Source: a virus
DNA length: 64,000 nt
Strand: one strand, 5' to 3'
Virus record (IMG/VR): IMGVR_UViG_3300034108_001154
Coordinates: 62,001 to 126,000 of that record
The translations under genes were made by a program, and so were the position numbers. Below the pieces are notes generated by a model, which made no database searches, was not told where the DNA came from, and saw nothing but the letters and a program-made list of their open reading frames with translations. Shown here piece by piece: positions 16,633 through 25,242 of the stretch (positions within the stretch are counted from its first letter, which is position 1; every line of letters begins with the position of its first letter).

Positions 16633-17754
16633 ATGAGAGTATTAGTAATACCTAATTACACAAATTTTGGTATGGCAAAAGACATCAATAGGGATTCGTT
16701 CCTATTGGTGTTTAAGTCATTTTTAGACAACACCGAAATAGGAAAAGAATGGGAATGGATTCTCCCATACCCAGATTTAAATAACCACCCTGGTATAATC
16801 AATCAATTTGAATATCCCAATGTTAAGTTGGTTAAAATGGATGGATTGGATTGTTTTCCACCAAAAATGAGAGTAGATTATCCCAATAATTTCTTCAACC
16901 GAATTATTGAAAAATATAATGGTGAATTTAATCTAATTTGGTCACATTTACCTGAATGGACTAATGAGTTTAAAATTACTCGTATTTACAATAAAACACA
17001 ACCTATTATTGGTTATTGTCATTGGTGGGAAATTAAAGATAATGGTGCTAGAGATGATAATTCATTTTGGAGAAATGTGAAAGGCATGTTACAAATGAAG
17101 GTTTGTGGTGTAAACTCACAATGGGTTAAAGATTTGGTTATTAAAAGAGCAAAAGAAACATTTAAATCGCATATTACTGATAAGTTAGAAGAGATTATTC
17201 AACCTTGGTATTTAGGATGCGATTCAGCAACACCAACTCAAACATATAAACCAAAAACTATTGTGTTTAATCATAGAGAAGGTGTATATACAGGTTCAGA
17301 TTGGTTTTTTGAAACTATGGATAACCTATGGAAAGAAAGACAAGATTTTGAAGTTTGGACTTCCTTAAACAATATGAATAAACCATATACCAAATATATT
17401 GGACATGCTGATAGGAATGTTTATATGAATCAATTAGCAGAAGCTCATTTTGGTGTAGGAACGTTTCAAGGTTATTCAGCATGGAGTATGAGTGCAACTG
17501 ATGGGTTAAGTAGAGGTGTACCTTATTTACTACCTAATGATTTTTGTTACCCTGAAATGGTTGGTAACGAATACCCACTTCTTTACAATGGAAAAAAAGA
17601 ATTTAAAGAAATGGTTGTTAAATTATTAGATGGTGAAATTGAAAGACCTGATATAACTCACATTGCTCAATCACTATTATGGGAATCTCAACTTAAAAGT
17701 TGGAAAATCGAAGAAAACTTCGTAAATAATGCGAGAAATACTTTTGATAAGTAA
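16633..17754 (+). CDS. GT-B glycosyltransferase, possibly a DNA-modifying one
   Basis: The 373-residue protein has a two-lobed layout with a C-terminal block from NHREGVYTGSDWFF to SRGVPYLLP, typical of GT-B enzymes. It lies five bases after the DGQHR/HNH gene and before the DNA polymerase, far from the main sugar island. T4 glucosyltransferases that act on DNA are GT-B enzymes, so DNA glycosylation is possible but not shown. Confidence 0.62.
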   Translation: MRVLVIPNYTNFGMAKDINRDSFLLVFKSFLDNTEIGKEWEWILPYPDLNNHPGIINQFEYPNVKLVKMDGLDCFPPKMRVDYPNNFFNRIIEKYNGEFNLIWSHLPEWTNEFKITRIYNKTQPIIGYCHWWEIKDNGARDDNSFWRNVKGMLQMKVCGVNSQWVKDLVIKRAKETFKSHITDKLEEIIQPWYLGCDSATPTQTYKPKTIVFNHREGVYTGSDWFFETMDNLWKERQDFEVWTSLNNMNKPYTKYIGHADRNVYMNQLAEAHFGVGTFQGYSAWSMSATDGLSRGVPYLLPNDFCYPEMVGNEYPLLYNGKKEFKEMVVKLLDGEIERPDITHIAQSLLWESQLKSWKIEENFVNNARNTFDK

Positions 17755-17773
17755 AAAAATTATCGTATATTTG
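17743..17773 (+). promoter_or_regulatory. Promoter for DNA polymerase
   Basis: TTTG (17743-17746), 19 bases, TATATTTG (17766-17773). The ATCA element is missing. The -33 box lies in the last codons of the glycosyltransferase gene. Confidence 0.7.
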
Positions 17774-17796
17774 TAGAACAATTAAATAAAAGAAAT

Positions 17797-20313
17797 TTGT
17801 ATTCAAACATATATTATCAAAGAGAAAAGAACTTAGTCCATTTGTGGGATGATACTCAAGGGTATAGGAGTTTTCCATATACCCGATATGCTTATGAAAA
17901 AGCAGTAAATGGTGAGTACACCACTCTATATGGAGATAAGGTGACTAAGATTTATAAATTCAAAGGAGATGACCCTACACTATTTGAATCAGATGTACCT
18001 GAAACTACGAGAGTTTTAGTAGATATGTACACCAATTCGGATATTCCATCTGAAGGACACGTTACACTTACATATGATATTGAGTGTGAGATGGAGAGTG
18101 GATTACCTGACCCAGAAAAAGCAGAGAATGAATTAACATCAATTGCACTGCATGATTCTGCTACTAACCAATATTGGGTATTAGTAATGGATAAAAAAGG
18201 TCAAATGGTAGAGCGTAAAACTGATAAAGCTATCGTTATTCCGTTTACACATGAAGAAGATATGTTAATGAAATATTTGGAATTGTATGAGTATATAAAT
18301 CCATCTATTGTAACTGGTTGGAATATTGATTATTTCGATACACCAATGTTATATAATCGTATCAAACGTTTATTGGGTGAAAGACATGCAAATAGATTAT
18401 CACCAATTGGACAGTGTTTTTGGTCACCATATCGTAAAAGGTATTTTATGGCAGGTGTATCTTATTTGGATTACCTTTCACTTTATAAAAACTTCACATA
18501 TTCAGAATTAGATTCATATAGATTAGATACCATTGCTCAAAGAGAATTGGGTAGGGGTAAGATTGAATATGAAGGAAACTTAGATATCTTATTCAGAGAT
18601 GATATTGAAAAGTTTATTGAGTATAACTTAGTCGATGTTGAGTTAGTTGTTGATTTTGATAAGAAACTACAATTCATAGATACCGCTAGAGGTATCTGCC
18701 ACGCAGGACACGTTCCATATGAAGATTTCGTATATTCATCAAAGTATTTGGAAGGAGCATTATTATGTTATCTTAAAAGAAAGAACATTGTAGCACCTAA
18801 CAAACCTGCTGATAGAAGAGAGAGAATGGAAGCTCTTAAGGAAAATAATGAAGAGAAATTCATTGGAGCATATGTTAAAGCACCTATTGTTGGAAAATAT
18901 GATTGGATTTATGATTTGGATTTAACTTCCCTATATCCATCAATCATTATGAGTATCAATATCTCACCAGAAACCAAAGTTGGTAAGTTGGAAGATTGGG
19001 ATGCACAAAAATACTTAAAAGGTGAAGTTAATGAGTATAAAGTTGGTGATAATTACATAACAAAAGAAAATCTAAAAATTCTATTAGAGAAAAGTAAATA
19101 TTCCGTAGCATCAAATGGTGTTATGTATAGAACGGATACACCGGGTTGTATTCCTGATATATTGGACTTATGGTTCTCTCAAAGGGTTGAATTTAGAAAA
19201 TTAGAAAAAAAATATGGTGATGAGGGAGATAAAGAAAAGTACGCATTCTATAAAAAACGCCAGCTGGTTCAGAAAATTTTACTTAACTCTTTATATGGGG
19301 TGCTTGGTCTTCCTGCCTTTAGGTTCTATGATGTTGATAATGCTACCGCTGTTACCACTACGGGACAGACAGTTATTAAAAGCACAGCTGATATGGCTAA
19401 CATCAAATACAATAAGGAGCTTGGCACTCCTGATGCTGACAGTAATATATATATTGATACTGATTCGGTATTTTTCTCCGCAGTTCCTCTTTTAGACCAT
19501 CGAATTCCAAATTGGAAAAATGATGAGCAGGATGTAATTGCTGGTTATGTAAATGATATAGCTGGTGAGATGCAGAATTACCTAAATGACTTCTATGATA
19601 TCTTAGGTAAAAGGGTATTCAACATTGATAAGCATAGATTTGAAATTAAAAAGGAATTCGTATCAAAAGCTGGTATTTGGATTGCTAAAAAGAGATACGC
19701 ACAATGGATTATTTCCGATAATGGTGTACCTTGTGATAGATTGGATGTAAAGGGATTAGATGTGGTTAGGTCATCATACCCAGCGGCTTTCCGTAAGTTT
19801 ATGGGAGAAATATTAATTGAAATTCTTAGAGGTGATACGGAAACCCAAATAACTGATAAAGTTTATAATTTCAAAAAAGAATTGGTTAATATGGATGTTG
19901 TTAAGATTGCTAAAGCCGGAGCAGTTAAAAACTTAACAAAGTACATGCCAAAGAAGAAACAACAAACGGCAATGTTTCAATTCCCATCAGGTTGCCCAGC
20001 ACACGTTAAAGCATCTATTGCATATAATCAACTATTAATTCATTTTGGTTTAGAAAATCAATTTGCACCATTAAAAGATGGTGATAAAATTAAATGGGTA
20101 TATCTTAAACAAAACCCATTTGGATTAGATGCAGTTGGATTAAATGGTTATAGTGACCCAAAAGAAATTATGGACTTAGTAACTACCTACATTGATTATG
20201 ATAAAATCTTTGAAAGGGAACTCCTTAAGAAATTGGAAGATTTCTATGGAGCATTAAATTGGGGAGAGGTTTTATCCTCAACCAAAACAGCAGAAAAGTT
20301 TTTTGCATTTTAA
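17797..20313 (+). CDS. 43: Family B DNA polymerase (gp43-like)
   Basis: The 838-residue protein has exonuclease motifs TYDIECE, GWNIDYFDTP and YNLVDVELV, and polymerase motifs DLTSLYPSI, KILLNSLYG and IDTDSVF. It is the replicative polymerase with 3'-5' proofreading. The reading frame starts at a TTG; the next Met is about 70 residues later and would remove the N-terminal beta region seen in T4-like polymerases, so TTG is the likely start. It lies 23 bases after the -7 box. Confidence 0.93.
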   Translation: MYSNIYYQREKNLVHLWDDTQGYRSFPYTRYAYEKAVNGEYTTLYGDKVTKIYKFKGDDPTLFESDVPETTRVLVDMYTNSDIPSEGHVTLTYDIECEMESGLPDPEKAENELTSIALHDSATNQYWVLVMDKKGQMVERKTDKAIVIPFTHEEDMLMKYLELYEYINPSIVTGWNIDYFDTPMLYNRIKRLLGERHANRLSPIGQCFWSPYRKRYFMAGVSYLDYLSLYKNFTYSELDSYRLDTIAQRELGRGKIEYEGNLDILFRDDIEKFIEYNLVDVELVVDFDKKLQFIDTARGICHAGHVPYEDFVYSSKYLEGALLCYLKRKNIVAPNKPADRRERMEALKENNEEKFIGAYVKAPIVGKYDWIYDLDLTSLYPSIIMSINISPETKVGKLEDWDAQKYLKGEVNEYKVGDNYITKENLKILLEKSKYSVASNGVMYRTDTPGCIPDILDLWFSQRVEFRKLEKKYGDEGDKEKYAFYKKRQLVQKILLNSLYGVLGLPAFRFYDVDNATAVTTTGQTVIKSTADMANIKYNKELGTPDADSNIYIDTDSVFFSAVPLLDHRIPNWKNDEQDVIAGYVNDIAGEMQNYLNDFYDILGKRVFNIDKHRFEIKKEFVSKAGIWIAKKRYAQWIISDNGVPCDRLDVKGLDVVRSSYPAAFRKFMGEILIEILRGDTETQITDKVYNFKKELVNMDVVKIAKAGAVKNLTKYMPKKKQQTAMFQFPSGCPAHVKASIAYNQLLIHFGLENQFAPLKDGDKIKWVYLKQNPFGLDAVGLNGYSDPKEIMDLVTTYIDYDKIFERELLKKLEDFYGALNWGEVLSSTKTAEKFFAF

Positions 20314-20345
20314 TTTGGAAATGTGGAAAATAATTCGTATATTTG
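20314..20345 (+). promoter_or_regulatory. Promoter for the sliding clamp gene
   Basis: TTTG (20314-20317), 20 bases, TATATTTG (20338-20345). The ATCA element is replaced by GTGG. Confidence 0.8.
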
Positions 20346-20377
20346 TATAACAAAAAAGTAAAACTTAAAATTAAATT

Positions 20378-21073
20378 ATGGAAAAATTAAAATTAGATGG
20401 CTTCATCAATCGTTACAACCTTGGTGGTGAAGTAGAATCAGTAATGTTAAAATCAGATGATACAAGCGTATCAGTTAGAATGATTTCAGATGACAAAACC
20501 TTATTAGGTGATGTAAGTGTAGTAGAATCGGAATTCCCAAATGGTGAGTTCGGTATTTACACCACATCTCAATTAAGAGGTTTGTTAAGTGTATTAGATA
20601 ATGGTATCACTGTTGAGGAAGTTACTGGGGCATTGAAGTTCTCTGATAAAGGAACAAAAGTTCAGTATATGTTGGCAGCACCATCAGTTATCCCATCGGT
20701 ACCTGACTTGAAAGCACTTCCACCATTCAATGTAAATATTACATTAGATAATGAGTTTATTAATAAATTCATCAAATCTAAAGGAGCATTAGCTGACGCT
20801 GATACATTTACATTCACTTGTAAAGATGGTAAAGGTGAAATTATCTTAGGATACTCATCAATAAACTCTAACCGAATCTCAATTGGTGTAGATTGTAAAT
20901 GTGAAGGTAATGTGGATGCAATTGCATTCTCAGCAAAATACCTAAAAGCTATCTTAATGGCTAATAGAGGTTCAACAACCTCATCATTACAAATCTCATC
21001 ACAGGGATTGGCAACGTTATCATTTACCGATGGTGACTATGTATCAAATTATTACTTAGTAGAGATTAAATAA
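20378..21073 (+). CDS. 45: Sliding clamp (gp45-like)
   Basis: The 231-residue protein matches T4 gp45 in length (228) and in clamp-like beta-rich pattern, with the DNA polymerase before it and clamp-loader genes after it. The clamp tethers the polymerase and, in T4, also activates late transcription. I see no short signature motif; the call rests on length, composition and context. Confidence 0.8.
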   Translation: MEKLKLDGFINRYNLGGEVESVMLKSDDTSVSVRMISDDKTLLGDVSVVESEFPNGEFGIYTTSQLRGLLSVLDNGITVEEVTGALKFSDKGTKVQYMLAAPSVIPSVPDLKALPPFNVNITLDNEFINKFIKSKGALADADTFTFTCKDGKGEIILGYSSINSNRISIGVDCKCEGNVDAIAFSAKYLKAILMANRGSTTSSLQISSQGLATLSFTDGDYVSNYYLVEIK

Positions 21074-21093
21074 TAACAACTAAAAAGTAGCAT

Positions 21094-22314
21094 ATGAGCT
21101 TTTGGGATACCGAACCGCAAAAACCAATATTTGTATTTGAAGATGAGAAACAAAAACTCATCGAAAATATGAACTACCTTATGACAATGAGTGTAGAAGA
21201 ACAAACCTTATACAAAAAATGGGTAGAGTTGCAGGAGGAATCTATGTTTAGGGATAAATCCCAAATGGCATCTCTATATGATACTCAATGGAAACCAACT
21301 GATATCAATAATAAGGAACTAACTATTAGAGAAATCGAAGAGTTAGACCCTTATGTTGAGATTGTTGAAGATGATGCAGTACAATCTACCAAATGGACTT
21401 ATGTTCGTAAAATGATTCACACAATGAGTTGGACAGCAAATCCTGGTCGAAATGTGAAGATATTTATAAAAGATAGGAATAGTGGTAAATTGTTAGGATT
21501 AGTTTCATTAGCATCCGATGTAACCGCAATGGGTGTTAGAGATAACTACATTGGTTGGACTAAGGAAGATAAATTTGCTAAAGGTAAACTTAACTATACA
21601 ACTATTGCATCATCTATTGTATGTACTCAGCCACTTGGTTACAACTTCTTAGGGGGTAAGTTAACCGCAATGATGACTACGGTTCCGGAAGTTAGGGAAT
21701 TTTGGAAAAAGAAGTACGGACAAACTCTAATAGCAGTTGGTACAACTTCCCTTTATGGAATACATTCACAATACAATGGAATTCCTCACTTTAAAACATT
21801 AGGTGAATCAGCTGGTAAAATTAGTTTAAAGCCGGATGATAAATTCTATGACCCTTGGCATCAATGGATTAAGGAAAATCGTGCAGAGTGGTATCAAACT
21901 GCTATCACAAACGAACGAATCCGTAATGGGGCTAATATGGGTACTGGTGAAGGAGCTAGTGGACCTGTAAGTGGTATTAAACAAAAGATTTTGGGACAGA
22001 TATTCAAAGAATGTAACATTAAAGCAAATGAATATCATCATGGGTTTAAACGAGGTGTATATCTCGCTATGATTTATGAAAATGGACCTGAGTTCCTACG
22101 TTCAGAAATTGAAGAATCTGAATTGGTAATGAAACCAAAGTTCGCTGAAGGATATGATTACATTAATAAGTGGTGGAAAAGACAGGCAATTAAGAGATAT
22201 TCTAAGTTGCATGATGAAGGTAGATTAAAACCGGAACATTTATATTACATAGATGGTATTGGTGTAGAATGGGAAGATTTTAAGGCTCAGAGATTGAGTG
22301 AAGTAGGTAGATAA
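21094..22314 (+). CDS. DruA-like (DUF4338-like) protein
   Basis: The 406-residue protein has GKLLGLVSLASDVTA, then RDNYIGWTKEDK, a Leu-rich helix after NFLGGKLTAMM and KKYGQTLIAVGTTSLYG, in the order seen in the DruA/DUF4338 family of the Druantia anti-phage system. No helicase partner is nearby. It is inserted between the clamp and clamp-loader genes. It may be a competition or replication accessory factor. The match is by eye. Confidence 0.55.
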   Translation: MSFWDTEPQKPIFVFEDEKQKLIENMNYLMTMSVEEQTLYKKWVELQEESMFRDKSQMASLYDTQWKPTDINNKELTIREIEELDPYVEIVEDDAVQSTKWTYVRKMIHTMSWTANPGRNVKIFIKDRNSGKLLGLVSLASDVTAMGVRDNYIGWTKEDKFAKGKLNYTTIASSIVCTQPLGYNFLGGKLTAMMTTVPEVREFWKKKYGQTLIAVGTTSLYGIHSQYNGIPHFKTLGESAGKISLKPDDKFYDPWHQWIKENRAEWYQTAITNERIRNGANMGTGEGASGPVSGIKQKILGQIFKECNIKANEYHHGFKRGVYLAMIYENGPEFLRSEIEESELVMKPKFAEGYDYINKWWKRQAIKRYSKLHDEGRLKPEHLYYIDGIGVEWEDFKAQRLSEVGR

Positions 22315-22330
22315 TAAATAAAAAAACAAA

Positions 22331-23278
22331 ATGGCATTTTTCGAACAAAGTATAGAAGAAAAAGTAGATAATTCATTGTGGGTTGAATCATATAGACCTA
22401 CTCGATTAGATGATTATGTAGGTAACGAACACCTTAAAGCAAAGGTAGCGGGTTATTTAGAAACTGGTGATGTACCACATCTTTTATTGTATGGTAGAGC
22501 TGGTACGGGTAAAACTACATTAGCAAAATTGATTGTAAAATCAATTGAATGTGATTATATGATTATAAACGCATCATCTGAAAACAATGTGGAGACAGTT
22601 CGTAATAAAGTTACCAACTTTGCATCATCACAGGGTTTTAAGAAATGGAAGATTGTAATTTTGGATGAGTTTGATTATATGACTCAAAATGCACAGGCAA
22701 TTCTTCGTAACTTAATGGAAACGTTTAGTGGACATTGTAGATTCATTTTGACTTGTAATTATGTTGAGAAGGTAATTGACCCGATTCAATCTCGTTGCCA
22801 AACTTTCCAAATTGTACCTCCAACTAAAAAAGATGTTGCAGTACAGGTTAGTAAAATCCTTAACAATGAAGGAGTAAAATTCGAAGTTAAAGATTTGGTA
22901 CCAATTATTGATGCTGGGTATCCTGATATTCGTAAGATTATCAATACCTGTCAATTAAATTCAGTAAAAGGTGAGTTGAAAGTAGATACAAAAAATCTAT
23001 TGGAAAACGATTACAAAATGAAAGTTTTGGATATTCTTAAATCAAAAGATGATAAGAGAAATAAGTATATGAATATGAGGCAAACAATTATTGATAGTAG
23101 AGTTACTGACTTTACTGAATTGTTTACATTATTATATGATAAGGTAGATGAATACGCTCCATCTAACACAGCAAATGTTATTATTGCATTATCACAAGGG
23201 CAAAGTAACCATTTCAATTCAATTGATAAGGAAATCCCAATGGCAGCGTGTTTAATTGAAATTTTAAATTTAGTATAA
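22331..23278 (+). CDS. 44: Clamp loader large subunit (gp44-like)
   Basis: The 315-residue AAA+ protein has a Walker A LYGRAGTGKTT, a Walker B VILDEFDYM (DEFD instead of the common DEAD) and the SRC motif QSRCQ of clamp loaders. It loads the sliding clamp with ATP. It overlaps the next gene by one base. Confidence 0.9.
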   Translation: MAFFEQSIEEKVDNSLWVESYRPTRLDDYVGNEHLKAKVAGYLETGDVPHLLLYGRAGTGKTTLAKLIVKSIECDYMIINASSENNVETVRNKVTNFASSQGFKKWKIVILDEFDYMTQNAQAILRNLMETFSGHCRFILTCNYVEKVIDPIQSRCQTFQIVPPTKKDVAVQVSKILNNEGVKFEVKDLVPIIDAGYPDIRKIINTCQLNSVKGELKVDTKNLLENDYKMKVLDILKSKDDKRNKYMNMRQTIIDSRVTDFTELFTLLYDKVDEYAPSNTANVIIALSQGQSNHFNSIDKEIPMAACLIEILNLV

Positions 23279-23592
23279 TGGCGAAAGTATTAGGAATGAA
23301 TAGTGGGAAACCACAAAAACCATCAGCTGAAGCGCAAGCTGGTGGACCAAAAATAGATATAGGTAAATCTAAACCAATCTTATGTGAAAAATGTGGATAC
23401 GATACATTTGTAACTGGTGGTAAGTTTAGAAAAATATCAAAGTTACTAACTGGAACACCACAAGATGTAGTTATCCCAATTGATATCTTTATTTGTGGTA
23501 ATTGTGGTGAAGTATGTGAGGAATTGATGCCACCTGAATTGAGAGTATTAGAACAATTAGATAAGCAAAATACAAACGAACAAACTAAGTAA
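23278..23592 (+). CDS. Zinc-ribbon protein between clamp-loader genes
   Basis: The 104-residue protein has CEKCGYD (about 39) and CGNCGEVC (about 78), two CxxC knuckles that can bind one zinc. The N-terminus is Gly/Ala/Pro-rich. It is coupled by single-base overlaps to both clamp-loader subunits. A role in replication or in late transcription (as a clamp-linked adaptor) is inferred from position only. Confidence 0.7.
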   Translation: MAKVLGMNSGKPQKPSAEAQAGGPKIDIGKSKPILCEKCGYDTFVTGGKFRKISKLLTGTPQDVVIPIDIFICGNCGEVCEELMPPELRVLEQLDKQNTNEQTK

Positions 23593-24041
23593 TGGCAGCT
23601 ACCCTTTTTGACCATATTACACAAATAACCAATGTTCAAAACCCTAAGTATTGGGATACATTGGATGAGAGTGACCGTAAGACCTGGTCAAACTATATGG
23701 TACTCCGTTTTCTATCTATGAAATATGAGTGGGTAGAAACTATCGCTAGTGTTCAACCATATCTTCAGGAAGTACCACCTAAAGCAATGTATTTGGCTTT
23801 AATTGATTTACTCCCAAAGGGTAGACATTTTATGAAATACATCAAACCAAAGGGTGCTGATAAGTATGAGGGATGGTTAATAGATTTGGTAGCTAAAAAC
23901 TATGAAGTATCAAAGATAGAAGCAGAAGATTATCTAAAGATATTATATGCATCTCACACTGGTAAACAAAAAATTATTGAGTTGGCTGAAAACTATGGGA
24001 CAGACCCAAAAGTGATAAAAAAACTAAAAATAAACGTATAA
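23592..24041 (+). CDS. 62: Clamp loader small subunit (gp62-like)
   Basis: The 149-residue protein resembles T4 gp62 in its LPKGRHFMKYIK segment and the following helical block WLIDLVAKNYEVSKIEAEDY, matching the order of the T4 protein (187 residues). It lacks ATPase motifs, as expected. In T4 gene 62 precedes gene 44; here the order is reversed with a zinc-ribbon gene between. Confidence 0.75.
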   Translation: MAATLFDHITQITNVQNPKYWDTLDESDRKTWSNYMVLRFLSMKYEWVETIASVQPYLQEVPPKAMYLALIDLLPKGRHFMKYIKPKGADKYEGWLIDLVAKNYEVSKIEAEDYLKILYASHTGKQKIIELAENYGTDPKVIKKLKINV

Positions 24042-24051
24042 TAAATCAATT

Positions 24052-24087
24052 AAAGTTTGGAAAATCCAAACTTTTTTTGTATATTTG
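24052..24087 (+). promoter_or_regulatory. Terminator overlapping a promoter
   Basis: AAAGTTTGGA (24052-24061) pairs with TCCAAACTTT (24065-24074) and is followed by T residues, a good terminator for the clamp-loader operon. The same DNA holds TTTG (24056-24059), a 20-base spacer and TATATTTG (24080-24087), a promoter for the next gene. Confidence 0.8.
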
Positions 24088-24105
24088 TAATATAAAATTA
24101 AAGTT

Positions 24106-24972
24106 ATGGCAAAAGTAAGTTTTTCACAATTCTCAACATGGAGTTCATGTCCTCAACAATATAAGTTGAGATACATCGATAAGTTGGGTGAAAGTTCTGC
24201 CAATATTCATACACTCTTTGGAACCGCAATGCACGAAACAATCCAACATTTCCTTTCGGTTATGTATGGGGTTTCTAAAAAGCAAGCGGAACTAATTGAT
24301 ACTGATAAGTTATTATTAGAATGGATGCGTAAAGAATATATCAAAGAAACTGAAAAACTTAGTTCGGGTGTAATATGTACCCAATTGGAGTTAGAAGAGT
24401 TCTATGGTGATGGTAGAAGAATCCTTGAGTGGTTCAAAAAGAAATTAGATAAGTTCTACACTAAAACTGGGTTTGAATTAGTTGGAATTGAAATTCCACT
24501 TAATGCACCTATTAAAGAAGGTGTATATCTTATTGGATTTATCGATATTGTAATGAGAGATTTATCAACTGGTGAAATTATCATCATTGATTTAAAAACA
24601 TCAACAATGGGATGGAATAAGTACCAAAAAGCTGATAAGTTAAAGAACGCTCAGATTATAATCTATAAAAAATATTATTCTGAATTATTTAATATTCCTT
24701 TGGATAAAATCAAAGTAGAGTATCAGATTATGAGAAGGAAAATGCCTGAAGAGGCTCCATTTCCAATTCCATATATGTCAAAACACATTCCTGCATCTGG
24801 AAAACCAACTGTAAATAAAGTATATGGTGAGTTTATGGAATTTGTGAATAGTGTATTTGATGATGAGGGTAAATTTAGAGATGTTCCATATCCAAAAAAC
24901 CCCGGAGAACGAAAAAAGAATTGTAAATTTTGTGAATTCGGCCAACGAGGTTTATGTGATGGGATTTCTTAA
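24106..24972 (+). CDS. Cas4-like PD-(D/E)XK nuclease with Fe-S cysteines
   Basis: The 288-residue protein has GFIDIVMRD then IIIIDLKTS (the D...DxK core), QIIIYKKYY (QxxxY motif) and cysteines at SSCPQ near the N-terminus and CKFCEFGQRGLCDG at the C-terminus, four in all, as in Cas4/AddB-type iron-sulfur nucleases. It probably processes DNA ends in recombination or host DNA breakdown. It has its own promoter and lies next to the replication genes. Confidence 0.82.
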   Translation: MAKVSFSQFSTWSSCPQQYKLRYIDKLGESSANIHTLFGTAMHETIQHFLSVMYGVSKKQAELIDTDKLLLEWMRKEYIKETEKLSSGVICTQLELEEFYGDGRRILEWFKKKLDKFYTKTGFELVGIEIPLNAPIKEGVYLIGFIDIVMRDLSTGEIIIIDLKTSTMGWNKYQKADKLKNAQIIIYKKYYSELFNIPLDKIKVEYQIMRRKMPEEAPFPIPYMSKHIPASGKPTVNKVYGEFMEFVNSVFDDEGKFRDVPYPKNPGERKKNCKFCEFGQRGLCDGIS

Positions 24973-25021
24973 CGAAAAATAAATATCCATATACTTATAT
25001 ATATAAATTAATATAAACAAT

Positions 25022-25219
25022 ATGGAAACCCAAACAAAATTAACAACTGTTAAGATTCTAAAGGGAGTATATTCGAATTTTAAAAGTGTATCTTTTGAAT
25101 CGGATGTTACCTTACAAAAATTAGTAAATAGAACTGTAGAGAGATATGTTACAGATGAAAAATTCAGAAACGAAATGAACGAATATCTGAAATTACAAAT
25201 CTCTGGTTCTCAATTTTAA
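25022..25219 (+). CDS. Small protein, possibly ribbon-helix-helix
   Basis: The 65-residue product has a short beta-like N-terminus (TTVKILKGVY) and two helices with LQKLVNRTVERYV, resembling an Arc/MetJ-type DNA-binding fold. It stands just before the sugar island and could regulate it. No clear promoter of the main type precedes it; the upstream gap holds AT-rich sequence only. Confidence 0.5.
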   Translation: METQTKLTTVKILKGVYSNFKSVSFESDVTLQKLVNRTVERYVTDEKFRNEMNEYLKLQISGSQF

Positions 25220-25242
25220 AAAAAAAGTTATTTCAATAAGTT

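Noticed and set aside
19214-19495. A + strand frame in another phase inside the DNA polymerase gene
   Set aside because: It overlaps polymerase motifs fully and has no leader or promoter.
23214-23639. A 141-codon antisense frame over the zinc-ribbon gene
   Set aside because: The sense frame has conserved CxxC motifs and coupled starts on both sides; the antisense frame has none of these.
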